DNA of 64,000 bases from Meira nashicola. Lineage: Eukaryota; Basidiomycota; Exobasidiomycetes; Exobasidiales; Brachybasidiaceae. Under the pieces are notes generated by a model. The model made no database searches. It was not told the DNA's origin and was given only the letters and a program-made list of their open reading frames with translations. The stretch lies in contig BCJU01000003.1 of the NCBI GenBank assembly GCA_001600355.1, positions 2,918,519 through 2,982,518 on the forward strand, in the 5' to 3' direction. Position numbers and translations under genes: made by a program. This document shows positions 52,094 to 62,365 of this stretch, piece after piece (positions within the stretch are counted from its first letter, which is position 1; each line of letters opens with the position of its first letter).

Positions 52094-54403
52094 TTACTGT
52101 GCTTCTTCAACAACAACGTATCTTCCTGGTGATACTTCATCGAGAATTCGACGTGAAGTCCAATAAGTGAAGGCTTGTTGAGCAGCTTGAACAGAGACAT
52201 CAAGTTTCTCTGCAGTCTCTGTGAGAACAATGTCAGCAGTCAAAGAGGATTTATTGGCTGCTGCCATTTGAATGATTGAAGCTTGCAAAGGTGTCACATT
52301 ATCATCTAGCGTTTGACCATTATCCATCTCTATATGGACATGAACAAAATTTCGTCCAGGTAACCAACGCAGCTTTCTACCATGAACGATTTTACTGAAT
52401 TGATTTTGATAGCTCTCCATAGCTTCTTTATACGATTTAGGTAATTGTTCTTGTTCACTTGCGTTTGCTCCATTGACAGGTGCACTGGTATTTAAAGCGC
52501 CTGGATTTGCTGCTCCGGAAACAGCTAAAGGCGCAGATGCAAACATCATCGAACCTCCATTCGCCCCAGCCCCGCTACTACCATTTACACTTTGACCAGG
52601 ATTGACACCTCCGCCTTGAGCTGGAATTGTACCATCATCATTAAAAAGAGGCCAGAATTGACGAGAAAGGATAAGTGGATGTAAAACGCTCATTGCAACT
52701 TTCACATCATCTTCTAATGCTTGATCGACTTCCGCATCAACCCGATGAACCCGTCTGTCGATCCTTTGTGATCGCTTTATATCGTTCAACATGACATCAC
52801 ATTTATTCATCGAAGAATCTCCGAATCGTTTTTTCAAATTTTCATTTAATTCGTATTCCTTTCTAGAGTCATATTTTCGAATTTGAATAATTTGTTCTGC
52901 ACAACTCTTTTCAATTGCTGCAATAAAACCTTGTTCATCATCAAAAATTGAAATTATAATCGCAATAACATCTGATTTTTTGCTTTGTCGATAATCCGGT
53001 CCAGCATCGATAGGTCGAGGTGCCCAATCTTCATCTGGTTCAGGAATGAATACCATTCGTTTTGTTTCATCCATTGCTGCAATGTCCACGTTGATCGAAT
53101 CTGCATCCATACCTTCATTTATGCCATTCAATCCGCTTGCCGTTACATCTTCATACATTGTGATTGATTGATCACCTGCTGAACCACGACCTGATCGACC
53201 TAATCCGCTGTTCAGATCGCTTGACTCTCGCATCATATTGTGCAAGAGAGTAAAATCACCTGTTTGACCTAAAAGACTTGCAACAATTACCGGAATCGTA
53301 TCATTCCTTGCTCGCAAATAAGAACGTACAGGTCCGATGACATGAGAAAGTATCACACCACTTGGATCAACGAAACGTAAAGAGCGAATCAGATGGGTAT
53401 AAAATTGAATGATATCCCTTGTCGAAGCACCAGGATGAAGCAATCGTGCTTGAAGAGCGTCTGCAAGGGTCGAAGAAACGTAATCTTTTATATCAACTTG
53501 TTCAGAACATTCAATCAAATCTTGAAGAGCGGGTGAAGATTGTGGAAAATCGCTAATGATATCAAATAATTGTCGAGCACGTAATTGACCAAGTACTAAA
53601 AGTAGCTTGTAAGAAATTTGCTTTGAGAGCACATTTAAATGATTCACATCCCAAATCCGTAATATTGGCAAGATATGATTCTCTAACCAGCCACGTAATT
53701 CCGGAATAGCTTGTTCTTCAAAATCGTACGAATGTTCGCCAAAGCTATCGTCGGGATTGTTGTTGTTATCGAGTATGTTGGATCGTGTAGATGATAAAGA
53801 GAAAACGCCGCCTGAGAAAATCTTATCTCGAACGATACTGTGCACAACTATAGATATGAGAGATTGCCATTCTGATCTCAATCCCAATGCCAATAATGCA
53901 TCTCGCGTTAAACTTTGAGATCTTGCTTCTAGGATATCACGATAAATCGCCTGTGCAAAGTCTGATCTGTATGCAATGAGAGAATGACAATTGACAATGA
54001 ACAATTCATCTTGTAGCGGTTCTCTTAACAAATTGACAAGATCTTCATATACTGCATATACAGATGATGCTTTTCCCAATACTTCTTCGGCTCGATCTGC
54101 TGAAGGTTTGTTTGGTATCTTTAGCCTGCTTGAAGAGGGCAAAGCTGAATAAAGTTCTTCCTCATATCTTTCTTTGATGTGAGTCCAATTCCTGCGACTG
54201 AAATTAGCACGAAGACCGGGTGAAAGATCTTGTAAGGAGCCTAGCAGTACCTCTTTCGACTTCGAATGATTGTTTAAAAATGATTTCAGCTGAGACTCAA
54301 TGTCGTTCAAATGATACTTGCTTTCATCTTCTATTGGATCATTTGTGTGAGCATACCGAAGCAGTGACGCAAGTCCTGCCCCTTGTCCATTATCAATTAC
54401 CAT
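52094..54403 (-). CDS. APC2: Anaphase-promoting complex subunit 2 (cullin-like)
   Basis: Cullin-type scaffold of the APC/C ubiquitin ligase that binds the RING subunit Apc11 and triggers mitotic exit. 769 residues from ATG 54403, no intron. The cullin-homology part spans ~430-660 (DVIAIIISIFDDEQGFIAAI, KYELNENLKKRFGDSSMNKC-like text, MLNDIKRSQRID) and the C-terminal APC2 winged-helix domain ~690-765 (LTPLQ-type VTPLQASIIQMAAANKS, KLDVSVQAAQQAFTYWTSRR, GRYVVVEEAQ). The linker between them has a Gly/Ser/Ala-rich stretch. Slightly shorter than plant and animal Apc2, otherwise complete. Confidence 0.9.
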   Translation of the reverse strand: MVIDNGQGAGLASLLRYAHTNDPIEDESKYHLNDIESQLKSFLNNHSKSKEVLLGSLQDLSPGLRANFSRRNWTHIKERYEEELYSALPSSSRLKIPNKPSADRAEEVLGKASSVYAVYEDLVNLLREPLQDELFIVNCHSLIAYRSDFAQAIYRDILEARSQSLTRDALLALGLRSEWQSLISIVVHSIVRDKIFSGGVFSLSSTRSNILDNNNNPDDSFGEHSYDFEEQAIPELRGWLENHILPILRIWDVNHLNVLSKQISYKLLLVLGQLRARQLFDIISDFPQSSPALQDLIECSEQVDIKDYVSSTLADALQARLLHPGASTRDIIQFYTHLIRSLRFVDPSGVILSHVIGPVRSYLRARNDTIPVIVASLLGQTGDFTLLHNMMRESSDLNSGLGRSGRGSAGDQSITMYEDVTASGLNGINEGMDADSINVDIAAMDETKRMVFIPEPDEDWAPRPIDAGPDYRQSKKSDVIAIIISIFDDEQGFIAAIEKSCAEQIIQIRKYDSRKEYELNENLKKRFGDSSMNKCDVMLNDIKRSQRIDRRVHRVDAEVDQALEDDVKVAMSVLHPLILSRQFWPLFNDDGTIPAQGGGVNPGQSVNGSSGAGANGGSMMFASAPLAVSGAANPGALNTSAPVNGANASEQEQLPKSYKEAMESYQNQFSKIVHGRKLRWLPGRNFVHVHIEMDNGQTLDDNVTPLQASIIQMAAANKSSLTADIVLTETAEKLDVSVQAAQQAFTYWTSRRILDEVSPGRYVVVEEAQ

Positions 54404-54945
54404 CTTTGTTATAGAAAGATCATTTCAATCTGATCCATATGGCTGGCAAGTGTTGGTGTTGTTCTTCTTCGACACCCTCTACGCGAAGTAGAGTGGTGTT
54501 GTGTATGTACACGCGTCGAGCTTAAAAAGAAGAAGCCGAGTTGTCCAAAGTCCGAAAATCACACGAGTGAAATGGGCTCATAATCGGAAATCTGCAATGT
54601 ATGTATACTGCTTGATGCACTCACTTCTACGTACATACACTAAGAGAGTGGGGGTACTGCTTCTATGTGTTCTTGTTGCCGTAACATACATGGAAGAAAC
54701 AATACATTTGAATCCTTCCAACAAACTTCACACAACAATCATCAATCTTTCTAACAACTTCAGACTGCTGTCAAAATTACGGGGCCGATTTTGGTATCCC
54801 TGTTCATTAACGGAGCTGGCGCTTGCGCCTAATCATTAACACTTCTTGTCCATTTCCCCCTCAATTCAATTAAAAAAAGTTAACCTCATGCTACCGAAGC
54901 ATTGAATCGAATTTGGACAAGAAATTATCTTTGTAAGGCTCGATC
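54404..54945. other. Divergent region APC2 / ALG5
   Basis: About 540 bases. Short frames only (54501-54839), no recognisable gene. AT-rich leader before ALG5. Confidence 0.5.
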
Positions 54946-56304
54946 ATGTCTTGTTGTGCAGAACATCAAGTTTTGACCACTGGGTCTTCTTACTTGTTCA
55001 ACGTATGGTCAAGCTCGCCTTTTTTAACATCTTTGGTCTTAGGTCCGATCGTGCTGGCAATCGTATTAATATATCCTGCATTGATATTCTTTACACCACA
55101 AGAAAAGCAATTAGACTCAAGTTCGTTTCAATATGTTACAGCAGAAGATCCATCTACAAAAAAGAAGTTGCCAAAGCTGGAAGAAATTGAAGCAGAAGAT
55201 GAAGAAATTCAATTAAGTATCGTCATTCCAGCTTTCAATGAAAAGGAGAGATTACCGATCATGCTTGATGAAGCAGTAGCATTTCTAAACAACCTTAAAA
55301 AGTCAAAGAAAAGCTTAGTAGAAGCAACAGGTAAACAGTCTGCCAACGGTCATTCTCACACAGTAGGGTCAAGTGCTTCTAAGCGTGCACTCGTGAGCCC
55401 ATTGCAATCAATCGAATTCATCATTGTAGACGATGGATCTCGTGACTCAACCGCAAAAGACGTATTGGAATATGCAAAAAAGCACAATTTACAACAATTT
55501 CTACGATTGGTACAATTAGGTCAAAATTGCGGAAAAGGTAGAGCAGTTCGACATGGAGTATTACATGCTAGAGGAGCATTAATCGCATTTTGCGATGCTG
55601 ATGGTGCAACAAAATTCTCCGATCTGGGCAATTTAGCAAAAGAGATGGAAAGAATCATCACGCCTGTAGGGTACGGAATCGTTTGTGGTAGTCGTAATCA
55701 TTTGGTACAAAGTGAGGCAGTTGTCAAAAGATCATTTGCAAGAAATTTCCTCATGCATTCTTTCCATTTCGTTTTGAAGCTTCTCATGCGACCTCCAAAT
55801 CCTGCCAAGATTATTAGCTCTTATTTGCCAAAGTTGAACATTTTTATTTCTTCAGCCAATTCTAAACGAACTTCTTTACCTGTTCAACCTCCAATTCGTG
55901 ATACCCAATGCGGTTTCAAATTATTCACAAGACGAAGCGCACAAGCAATCTTTCCTTTGGCACATATTGATCGTTGGATTTTTGATGTCGAACTTTTGCT
56001 TTTAGCTGAAGTTGCATCTTCCAATACGCTTCAAAAGACGGCTGCTTCGAATCTTACCCTCTTTACTAACTCTGACGTAAAAGATCCACTTTTACGATTA
56101 CCATTGCCAATTTCTGAAGTCGCTGTCGATTGGCGTGAAGTAGAAGGTAGCAAGATTGATATCTTGAAAGATAGTATCAAGATGGGAATGGACCTATTGA
56201 TCATTCGATTGAATTATGCTTTCGGAAGATGGAAGAGTCCAGGCATGTTGCCAGGTGTTGAATACCCAGCGGCTAAGGAGAAGAGCGATTCATGTTGTAA
56301 ATAG
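54946..56304 (+). CDS. ALG5: Dolichyl-phosphate beta-glucosyltransferase
   Basis: ER enzyme that makes dolichyl-phosphate-glucose from UDP-glucose, the glucose donor for N-glycan precursor completion. 452 residues. A membrane anchor lies at ~27-50 (FLTSLVLGPIVLAIVLIYPA), then a GT2 fold: LSIVIPAFNEKERLPIMLDE, IIVDDGSRDST (Asp162/163) and the DADGAT motif at ~217-221 for metal and UDP-sugar, with QLGQNCGKGRAVRHGV between. DTQCGFKLFTRRSAQ and DRWIFDVELLLLAE complete the family set. Longer than yeast Alg5 because of two extra loops (~125-150, ~285-310). Confidence 0.95.
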   Translation: MSCCAEHQVLTTGSSYLFNVWSSSPFLTSLVLGPIVLAIVLIYPALIFFTPQEKQLDSSSFQYVTAEDPSTKKKLPKLEEIEAEDEEIQLSIVIPAFNEKERLPIMLDEAVAFLNNLKKSKKSLVEATGKQSANGHSHTVGSSASKRALVSPLQSIEFIIVDDGSRDSTAKDVLEYAKKHNLQQFLRLVQLGQNCGKGRAVRHGVLHARGALIAFCDADGATKFSDLGNLAKEMERIITPVGYGIVCGSRNHLVQSEAVVKRSFARNFLMHSFHFVLKLLMRPPNPAKIISSYLPKLNIFISSANSKRTSLPVQPPIRDTQCGFKLFTRRSAQAIFPLAHIDRWIFDVELLLLAEVASSNTLQKTAASNLTLFTNSDVKDPLLRLPLPISEVAVDWREVEGSKIDILKDSIKMGMDLLIIRLNYAFGRWKSPGMLPGVEYPAAKEKSDSCCK

Positions 56305-56407
56305 ATACGTTCATACTGTCACAATAATCGAATTGAATAGAATACAAATGCTGATAGATGAATCGAATGCGAAAGCGTGGAGCGAAGTGGTTGTCTGATA
56401 AGAAAGA

Positions 56408-56944
56408 TCAATTGTTCCTGAAGAATGATGAAGTAAGGAAAAGTCAGTGTCAAAGTTTGAATTGAACGGTATCCAGGATACGTACTGGCTGAACTTGTGT
56501 CCACATTTTGGGCATGTATAGAAAACGGTTGAACCTTCATCAGCACTACGCATTTGCATTGTGTAAAAGTGCATTTCATCATGACCGCATTGAGGACAAT
56601 CTTCTTTGATCGTTGCTTCTTTTGCTCGCGTTCCTTCTGCTCCTGTTGCTGTATGTACTAATTGTCGTTTTTGTAAAAGTGCTGATGGGAAAGCTGAAGG
56701 GTGAGATTTTGTTGTGATTGTTAAATCGTCATAGACTGATGAATGAAGAAGGAGGTAGAGCAGAGTGAGTATAACTTATTGTCGCGCTTTAAGAAGGCAA
56801 AACACACTCACCTGAAGCATCTTGAACTGCACCACAAGGAGCACATTTTATTAAATCTTCATCACCCGGTATATCGAGTAGAGATCCACATCTACGACAG
56901 AACAAGAGTGATCCAACTTTGTCGGGCAACAATACTCCAGTCAT
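56408..56944 (-). CDS. RPA12: RNA polymerase I subunit Rpa12 (A12.2), three exons
   Basis: Zinc-ribbon subunit of RNA polymerase I needed for RNA cleavage and termination. Exon 1 56944-56812 (133 bases) encodes the N-terminal ribbon FCRRCGSLL...KCAPCGAVQ. Intron 56811-56736 (GTGAGT...ATCAG). Exon 2 56735-56486 encodes [20 protein letters not shown] and [17 protein letters not shown], the TFIIS-like ribbon with the invariant acidic RSADEG loop that distinguishes Rpa12 from Rpb9 and Rpc11. Intron 56485-56418 (GTACGT...TTCAG) is followed by a 10-base exon 3 (56417-56408) giving QNN and stop. Product 130 residues, matching the family's length and its usual C-terminal FSxNN ending. Divergent from the PNPOx-like gene. 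Confidence 0.88.
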
Positions 56945-57331
56945 TGTAAGGTAGGGTTAATATTGAGAATGATGATGAAAAGGAAGAAACTGTCGCATGC
57001 ACCCACGCGTAGAAAAAATATTAAAAATTTATCTCCGAATAAACTTTTTCTTTAGGTCCGCAAGCATAACAGAGAAAAAAAAAAGTCAAGCATGCAGAGT
57101 TAGCGTAAAGGCTTTCCCGTGTACGGCTTGGCTTGGCCTGGCTGTTTTCCTGTGCAGTAATGTTGTACACGCCCGCATAGACTACTCCCACAAGGGCATG
57201 AATGCATGACAGGAGTCATGGGCCGAAAACAGATTCCAATTTCCCCACAGATTTAGTTAAACCTTTGACAATTCTCTCTCCCGACGACCGCTTCAAAAGT
57301 ACCACCTTCTCTGAGAGAGTAACTGATCAAA
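56945..57331. other. Divergent promoter region RPA12 / PNPOx-like gene
   Basis: About 390 bases; nothing supportable beyond leaders. Confidence 0.45.
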
Positions 57332-58291
57332 ATGGGCAAGATATATGATCATATTCCCGATAATCTAGTTGCATTTATGCAAAAATCCAAAATTTTCTTT
57401 GTTGCAACTTCACCTTTAAACGGAGGAAGTGTAAACGTTAGTCCGAAAGCCAATGAAGGAACGTTTGAATATGTAAATAAGAATAGAGTACGTTATATGG
57501 ATTTAACAGGATCAGGAAATGAAACGATAAGTCATTTATTAGAACCAAAAAATGGTAGGATAACAATGTGTTTTATTAATATAGAAGAAGGTTTACCAAA
57601 CATTGTACGTTTATACGGAAAAGGAAAAGTTTATGAACGTGGTTCAGATGAAAATTTTGATCAAAAATGGCAAGAAGTACATCATGGCGAAAAAGTTCCG
57701 ATTGGAGGAAGAGCAATAATCGATATCGCAATTCATACATGTTCAACTTCATGTGGTTTCAGTTTACCAATTTACGAATTTAAACGTAAACGAACGGCTT
57801 TGGATGACGTAATCTCAAAATATGAAAAACTTTCTCCCGAACAAGTAGCAAAAATAAAAGGTAAAAATCTACCAGAAAATCGTTATTTAATTGTTGAGAA
57901 TGATGATGAAGAAGAAGATGAACGAATTAAATATAAAAGAGAATACAAATCAGGCTTAGAAGCTTATTGGGCAATCATTAATGATTTATCAATAGATGGT
58001 TTACCTGGCTTACGTTCTGTACGTGATTCTTTCAAGAAAGAAGAACAACAAATTTTAATCGATAAACGTCAAAAGCACGATGACTTACAACCACCTCGAG
58101 AAGATTTGGGACCTATCAAACCTGTTAAAGAACAAGTACAATCATTGTCAAAAGCAATTGTCAAGCCTGTCACTTCTTCTCCGATATCCCAATTTCATCT
58201 TTTCATCGCTTTCACTTTAGGTTGCGCAGTCACAACAGCTCTTTTCCTGGCTCAGCAGCGTTCCTTAACCAACTTTATGAACAAACTGTGA
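57332..58291 (+). CDS. Pyridoxamine-phosphate-oxidase-like FMN-binding split-barrel protein, tail-anchored
   Basis: 319 residues. The N-terminal ~150 residues have the split-barrel FMN-binding look of the pyridoxamine 5'-phosphate oxidase family (FFVATSPLNGGSVNVSPKAN, RVRYMDLTGSGNETISHLLE, GRITMCFINIEEGLPNIVRL, YGKGKVYERG). The rest is a charged helical region with a DDEEEDERIKYK patch and a C-terminal membrane span at ~291-311 (FHLFIAFTLGCAVTTALFLA) followed by a short tail, so the protein is probably tail-anchored, ER or mitochondrial outer membrane. Substrate and cofactor use are not clear; many fungal members are uncharacterised. Confidence 0.78.
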   Translation: MGKIYDHIPDNLVAFMQKSKIFFVATSPLNGGSVNVSPKANEGTFEYVNKNRVRYMDLTGSGNETISHLLEPKNGRITMCFINIEEGLPNIVRLYGKGKVYERGSDENFDQKWQEVHHGEKVPIGGRAIIDIAIHTCSTSCGFSLPIYEFKRKRTALDDVISKYEKLSPEQVAKIKGKNLPENRYLIVENDDEEEDERIKYKREYKSGLEAYWAIINDLSIDGLPGLRSVRDSFKKEEQQILIDKRQKHDDLQPPREDLGPIKPVKEQVQSLSKAIVKPVTSSPISQFHLFIAFTLGCAVTTALFLAQQRSLTNFMNKL

Positions 58292-58430
58292 GGCTGCGTC
58301 ACTGAAATACTTCTCATTGTATACTACTTATCAACCAATTTCTCCACTTCATTAAATAATCATTATCATCATATATTAATTACATGATCCTCTTAACGAA
58401 TAGAAAGGGAATGAGCCAAAATGATTGTTC

Positions 58431-61400
58431 CTATTGGTATCCATAACCTCCACCATTATAACCAGTGAATTGTGTATTAATATATCCTCCCGGTTGAAAA
58501 CCCGTAGGTTGAGGTCTTAAAGCATCGTATTTTTGTGAATTTTGAGGTGCTTGATTTGTATCTTGATGCATTGTACCTTGTTTCATTTGACCAAAAATAT
58601 TTGCAGCTGAGAAACGATCTGGACCATTATTGATCTCTTGTTGTTTTTGTTGCTGTTGTTGTTGTGAATATTGTTGTTGTGTATATTGAGGTGCTAAAGG
58701 TTGTTGACCTTGTTGTTGAATTGGTGGTGACATCATTGCGGAAAATCCTGTTGGTTGAGAAACCATTGCATTCATTCCAAATGGACTTTGAGGTTGTGAC
58801 ATTTGCATTCCATAACCTGTTTGTTGAGCTTGCATATAACCTGTTTGTTGTGGCATCATTTGTTGCATTCCACCCCATCCTGTTTGTTGTGGTTGCATAC
58901 CCATTCCTGTTGGCTGATGACCAAGAGATGTAGGCATAAATTGACCAGTACTTTGAGTAGGAATTAAAGGTTGAAGCATTGATTGATTAGAAGCAACGGG
59001 CGCAAACGGTCCACGAGGTCCATTAAACATCGAGCCTGTTCCTAAAGGAGAAGCACCAGGACGTCCACCACTTGGCGTACTTGGCTTCATAGCGGCCAAC
59101 TTATCAAACAATGCCGAATTAGGATCAGCTTTCACTTCAGGTGTTGTAGCCGGTACTGGAGCAGACGGTGCAGGAGGTGCAGGTGATACTGCTGGAGCGG
59201 GAGCAGATGCAGGAGCAGCTGCAGATGTCGGTCTTGGTGGTTGAGGAGGTGGTGTTGGTGCAGCAGCAACAGGAGTAGCTGGCTTAGCACTTGGTGGTCT
59301 TGGTGTCCATGCATCATCATCAAAGCCACTTGTATTTGAAGCGGTTGGTTGAGATCGAACGACTTCTGGACTTGCATTATTGCTTCTCATAGGTGGACTT
59401 GATGTGCGTGCAAGTGATTCAGAAGCAGCAGCTAAACTTGCAGCGTCCACTGTTCCACTTGTGTTGCGTGTAGGATTTGCATTGGGTCTTCCTCTTCTTG
59501 TATTGTTCTTCAATGAACCATCTGGACCAGAGAAAAGATTTGGTGGAGGCGTCGTACCGTTTCTCTTTGCTGCTTGTTCTTGTTCTTGAAGCTTTCTCGC
59601 CAAAGCTTCATCAGCTTTAATTTGCGATGCTGGATCATTCGATCTAGATCCACTACCAGTTGCTGCGCCTTTATTGTAACGCTTACTGATAAACTTGGTC
59701 ACCCGAATAATATCACCTTCACGTAAACCGATGCTACGTAAAGTACCACTGTCTAATTCGGGCAAGATTGCTTCATCAATCTTATCTCTTTCAAATGCTG
59801 AAGCATAGCGTGTGCAATCATCGATATCAACACCAGATGCCAAAAAGAATTCGAACCAATCAATATTTCTCTTTGGTCCTTTGGCAGCTTCCTGACGTCT
59901 ACGTTGTTCACGCTCTTGTTCTCTGCGTCTTTCACGATCACGTTCCGATCTACCATCACTAGCCGAGGCTCCGTTTGTTCCACTTCGAGTACCATTGCTT
60001 CGAGAAGATCGAGAAGGTGCTAATTTACGTCCTGTAACTTCTTCCAAATATTGAATATCGGGCTGACTCATCTTTTCGATAGCAACTTCAATCACAACAC
60101 CATTTAGCTTATGCAAACGAATTTTACCTTGATTGAAACCCAAGAATTCAGCCTCAACTTTGAATTGACCAGTTCGATCGTGCCATATACGTGTGCGTGC
60201 AGGACTTGGTTTTGATTTACCTGCGTCTTTCGGTCTTGCAGGTGCAGATCGTCCACTGGGAATAGAAACATCGCGTGATGCTGCTGATGCTGAAGTTGTG
60301 GCTGTTGTTGCGGGAGCACGTGGTGGTTTGGGAGCAGGTTGTGATTTAAGTGCTTCTCTGCGTCTTTCTTCTGCTTCTCGAGCTCTTCTTTGTGCGTCTG
60401 CTTTTGCTCGTCTTTCTTCTTGTAATCTAGCCCTTTCTGCTGCTTCTTCTTCCTCTTCTTGTCTTTGTCTTTCTTCTTCTTCTCTTGCTCGTGCAGAAGC
60501 TTCTGCAGCAGCCCTTGCTTCGACAGGATCTTCTTCATCAGCCACGCTCAATGCAGCCGTACGACTGGCAACTTGATCAACTCCATGATCAGCTACAACT
60601 TCTACATAACTGGCAGGCACGACACCTTCTTGTCCAGATGCATTACGTACTTTCCACCAATCATCCGTTTCCTTCTCTACCAAAATTAATGATTCATTTT
60701 CGGCCACTGTTAGCTCATCATCGCCTTGCGCATCAAAGTCATACAATGCAATAGCATTCTCTTCTCCTGCTGAAAGACCATTTGATGCAGGCGTAGGTGC
60801 GCTTGGGGCCGAAGGAGGTTTAGGCACTGCTGTTGCACGACTTGGTGGTGGAAGGATGGAAGCAGCTGGTGGAGCTGGAGGTGGGATTGGCGCACTAGGA
60901 ACATTTCTAGTGGATTGTGCGATCGGAGGTGGTGCAGGTATGGCTGCTGCTGGTGGTGGTGGTGCAACCTCTTCTTCCTCTTCTTCTGGCTCAGCATTTG
61001 CAGCATGAGCTTTCTCTTGTGATACCTCAATTTTCTTCCAAACTTCCTCTACATCGCCTTTACTACCTAATACAAATCGTAAGTTATTGTTCTCATCCAC
61101 ATTTACTGATGCTGCTGCTTTAGCATCTAATTCAAGGTTCAATTGCTTTCCTTTTCCTTCGATCGTATGACTGATGATGGATAAAACATTAATCTTTTGT
61201 ACTGGTGCTTTATCCGATTCACTTGCAAAGAATAGAGATGAATTTCCAATTCCAAGAGTGCCTTTCTTCTTTTTCTTCTTTGCATCCAATTCAGAAGCAG
61301 CCCACATTTTGATCTCATCATCTTTGGCAACTTTACGAGGTGCTCCAATAGTTGCAGTAGAAGTTGCGATAGGAATTGCTGCTGCTGGTGCAGAGTATGG

Positions 61401-61862
61401 CTCCGGTTCATGCTCTTCCAAAGGTGCAGCTTCCATTGGTTCAGTTACCCCATCAACAGCGGCTACTTCATCGACATAATTAGCAGGCACGAAACCTAAT
61501 TGACCAGAAGGTATTCCTTCATTTTGTTTTTTCACCAAAAGCCATTCACCTTTTATTTCAAAAACGCTCAACATTTCATCTTCTTCGATATCCAATTCAT
61601 CTTCATTTTGTTTTGCATAATCGTAAAGAGCTTTACTTATTCGAACAGGTTCAGATTCTTCAACGTAATTTGCCGGTATTAGTCCAATTGGTCCTTCATC
61701 ATCTTCATCCGTTTCATTTTCTCCTACTTTTAATTTCGCTTTCCACCATTCTGAATCTTCTGCATCCAAAACGTACAATAATGCATCTTCTGTAAACGTT
61801 AATTCATCTTCAGCCGTTGCTGTATAATCATACAATGCCTTACACAAAGAAACGTAAGCCAT
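58431..61862 (-). CDS. SLA1: Actin-cytoskeleton/endocytosis adaptor Sla1
   Basis: Scaffold of the endocytic coat that binds clathrin, Las17/WASP and NPFxD cargo. 1143 residues, no intron. SH3-1 at ~4-65 (CKALYDYTATAEDELTFTED), SH3-2 at ~72-130 (SKALYDYAKQNEDELDIEED), SH3-3 at ~360-420 (AIALYDFDAQGDDELTVAEN, WWKVRNASGQEGVVPASYV), an Arg/Glu-rich helix ~440-500, SHD1 at ~557-617 (IWHDRTGQFKVEAEFLGF), SHD2/SAM-like at ~665-727 (IDWFEFFLASGVDIDDCTRY), then Pro-rich linkers and a Gln/Gly-rich tail with TG repeats (PTQSTGQ, PQQTGW, PQQTGYM, AQQTGYG). This is the whole Sla1 architecture. The stop is just before the PNPOx-like gene's 3' end. Confidence 0.96.
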   Translation of the reverse strand: MAYVSLCKALYDYTATAEDELTFTEDALLYVLDAEDSEWWKAKLKVGENETDEDDEGPIGLIPANYVEESEPVRISKALYDYAKQNEDELDIEEDEMLSVFEIKGEWLLVKKQNEGIPSGQLGFVPANYVDEVAAVDGVTEPMEAAPLEEHEPEPYSAPAAAIPIATSTATIGAPRKVAKDDEIKMWAASELDAKKKKKKGTLGIGNSSLFFASESDKAPVQKINVLSIISHTIEGKGKQLNLELDAKAAASVNVDENNNLRFVLGSKGDVEEVWKKIEVSQEKAHAANAEPEEEEEEVAPPPPAAAIPAPPPIAQSTRNVPSAPIPPPAPPAASILPPPSRATAVPKPPSAPSAPTPASNGLSAGEENAIALYDFDAQGDDELTVAENESLILVEKETDDWWKVRNASGQEGVVPASYVEVVADHGVDQVASRTAALSVADEEDPVEARAAAEASARAREEEERQRQEEEEEAAERARLQEERRAKADAQRRAREAEERRREALKSQPAPKPPRAPATTATTSASAASRDVSIPSGRSAPARPKDAGKSKPSPARTRIWHDRTGQFKVEAEFLGFNQGKIRLHKLNGVVIEVAIEKMSQPDIQYLEEVTGRKLAPSRSSRSNGTRSGTNGASASDGRSERDRERRREQEREQRRRQEAAKGPKRNIDWFEFFLASGVDIDDCTRYASAFERDKIDEAILPELDSGTLRSIGLREGDIIRVTKFISKRYNKGAATGSGSRSNDPASQIKADEALARKLQEQEQAAKRNGTTPPPNLFSGPDGSLKNNTRRGRPNANPTRNTSGTVDAASLAAASESLARTSSPPMRSNNASPEVVRSQPTASNTSGFDDDAWTPRPPSAKPATPVAAAPTPPPQPPRPTSAAAPASAPAPAVSPAPPAPSAPVPATTPEVKADPNSALFDKLAAMKPSTPSGGRPGASPLGTGSMFNGPRGPFAPVASNQSMLQPLIPTQSTGQFMPTSLGHQPTGMGMQPQQTGWGGMQQMMPQQTGYMQAQQTGYGMQMSQPQSPFGMNAMVSQPTGFSAMMSPPIQQQGQQPLAPQYTQQQYSQQQQQQKQQEINNGPDRFSAANIFGQMKQGTMHQDTNQAPQNSQKYDALRPQPTGFQPGGYINTQFTGYNGGGYGYQ

Positions 61863-62365
61863 CTTTGATAGACGATCGAAACGATCACCACGAAATACTT
61901 GTTAAAACAGTAAACGGAACGAAAGTTGAAGAATGAGATGATAGGGTGGAGAATAGGTAAGAGAAAGGAGGAAGATAAAATGAACGAGTTCCACAACGGC
62001 ATACTGACGCCGTTCGTACGCTGCTGCTTGATTGAGGAACTAGTGCATCCGTGCCTTGATGCCGCCTGTTGCTGTATTATATGCAGATAGGGTTGACGAC
62101 AATCTCTAAATCGGCTTTTGCGCACGGCTAAAGTGCCCTAAACGCGTGCGTATACGTATACGTATTTTTGCGTTGTGTGGCCTGCTTGCTTATGTGGTCC
62201 AATGTTGTACTGCAAAGAGAAAAAAAGATCTCCAAGAGACAAAAAGGTCGTCCACACGATCTGTCATTCTACCAACCATTCAAGGCCGATCAAGGCCGAT
62301 CGATATAAAAGACCACAAAACACCACAAATCCCGTCAACATTTCGTGTTATAGAATAGGTCAAAG
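61863..62365. other. Divergent promoter region SLA1 / RPB7
   Basis: About 500 bases. Holds a tandem CAAGGCCGAT repeat and a TATA-like box close to RPB7 (see separate entry); nothing else supportable. Confidence 0.55.
62281..62311 (+). promoter_or_regulatory. Tandem CAAGGCCGAT element with TATA box, RPB7 promoter
   Basis: Two direct copies of CAAGGCCGAT (62281-62300) followed at once by CGATATAAAAG. The TATAAAA lies about 60 bases before the RPB7 ATG. A likely core promoter. Confidence 0.5.

Noticed and set aside
60193..60576. 127-codon plus-strand frame inside SLA1
   Set aside because: Antisense shadow of the Arg/Glu-rich SLA1 helix; Ala/Ser/Leu-rich by codon complement only.
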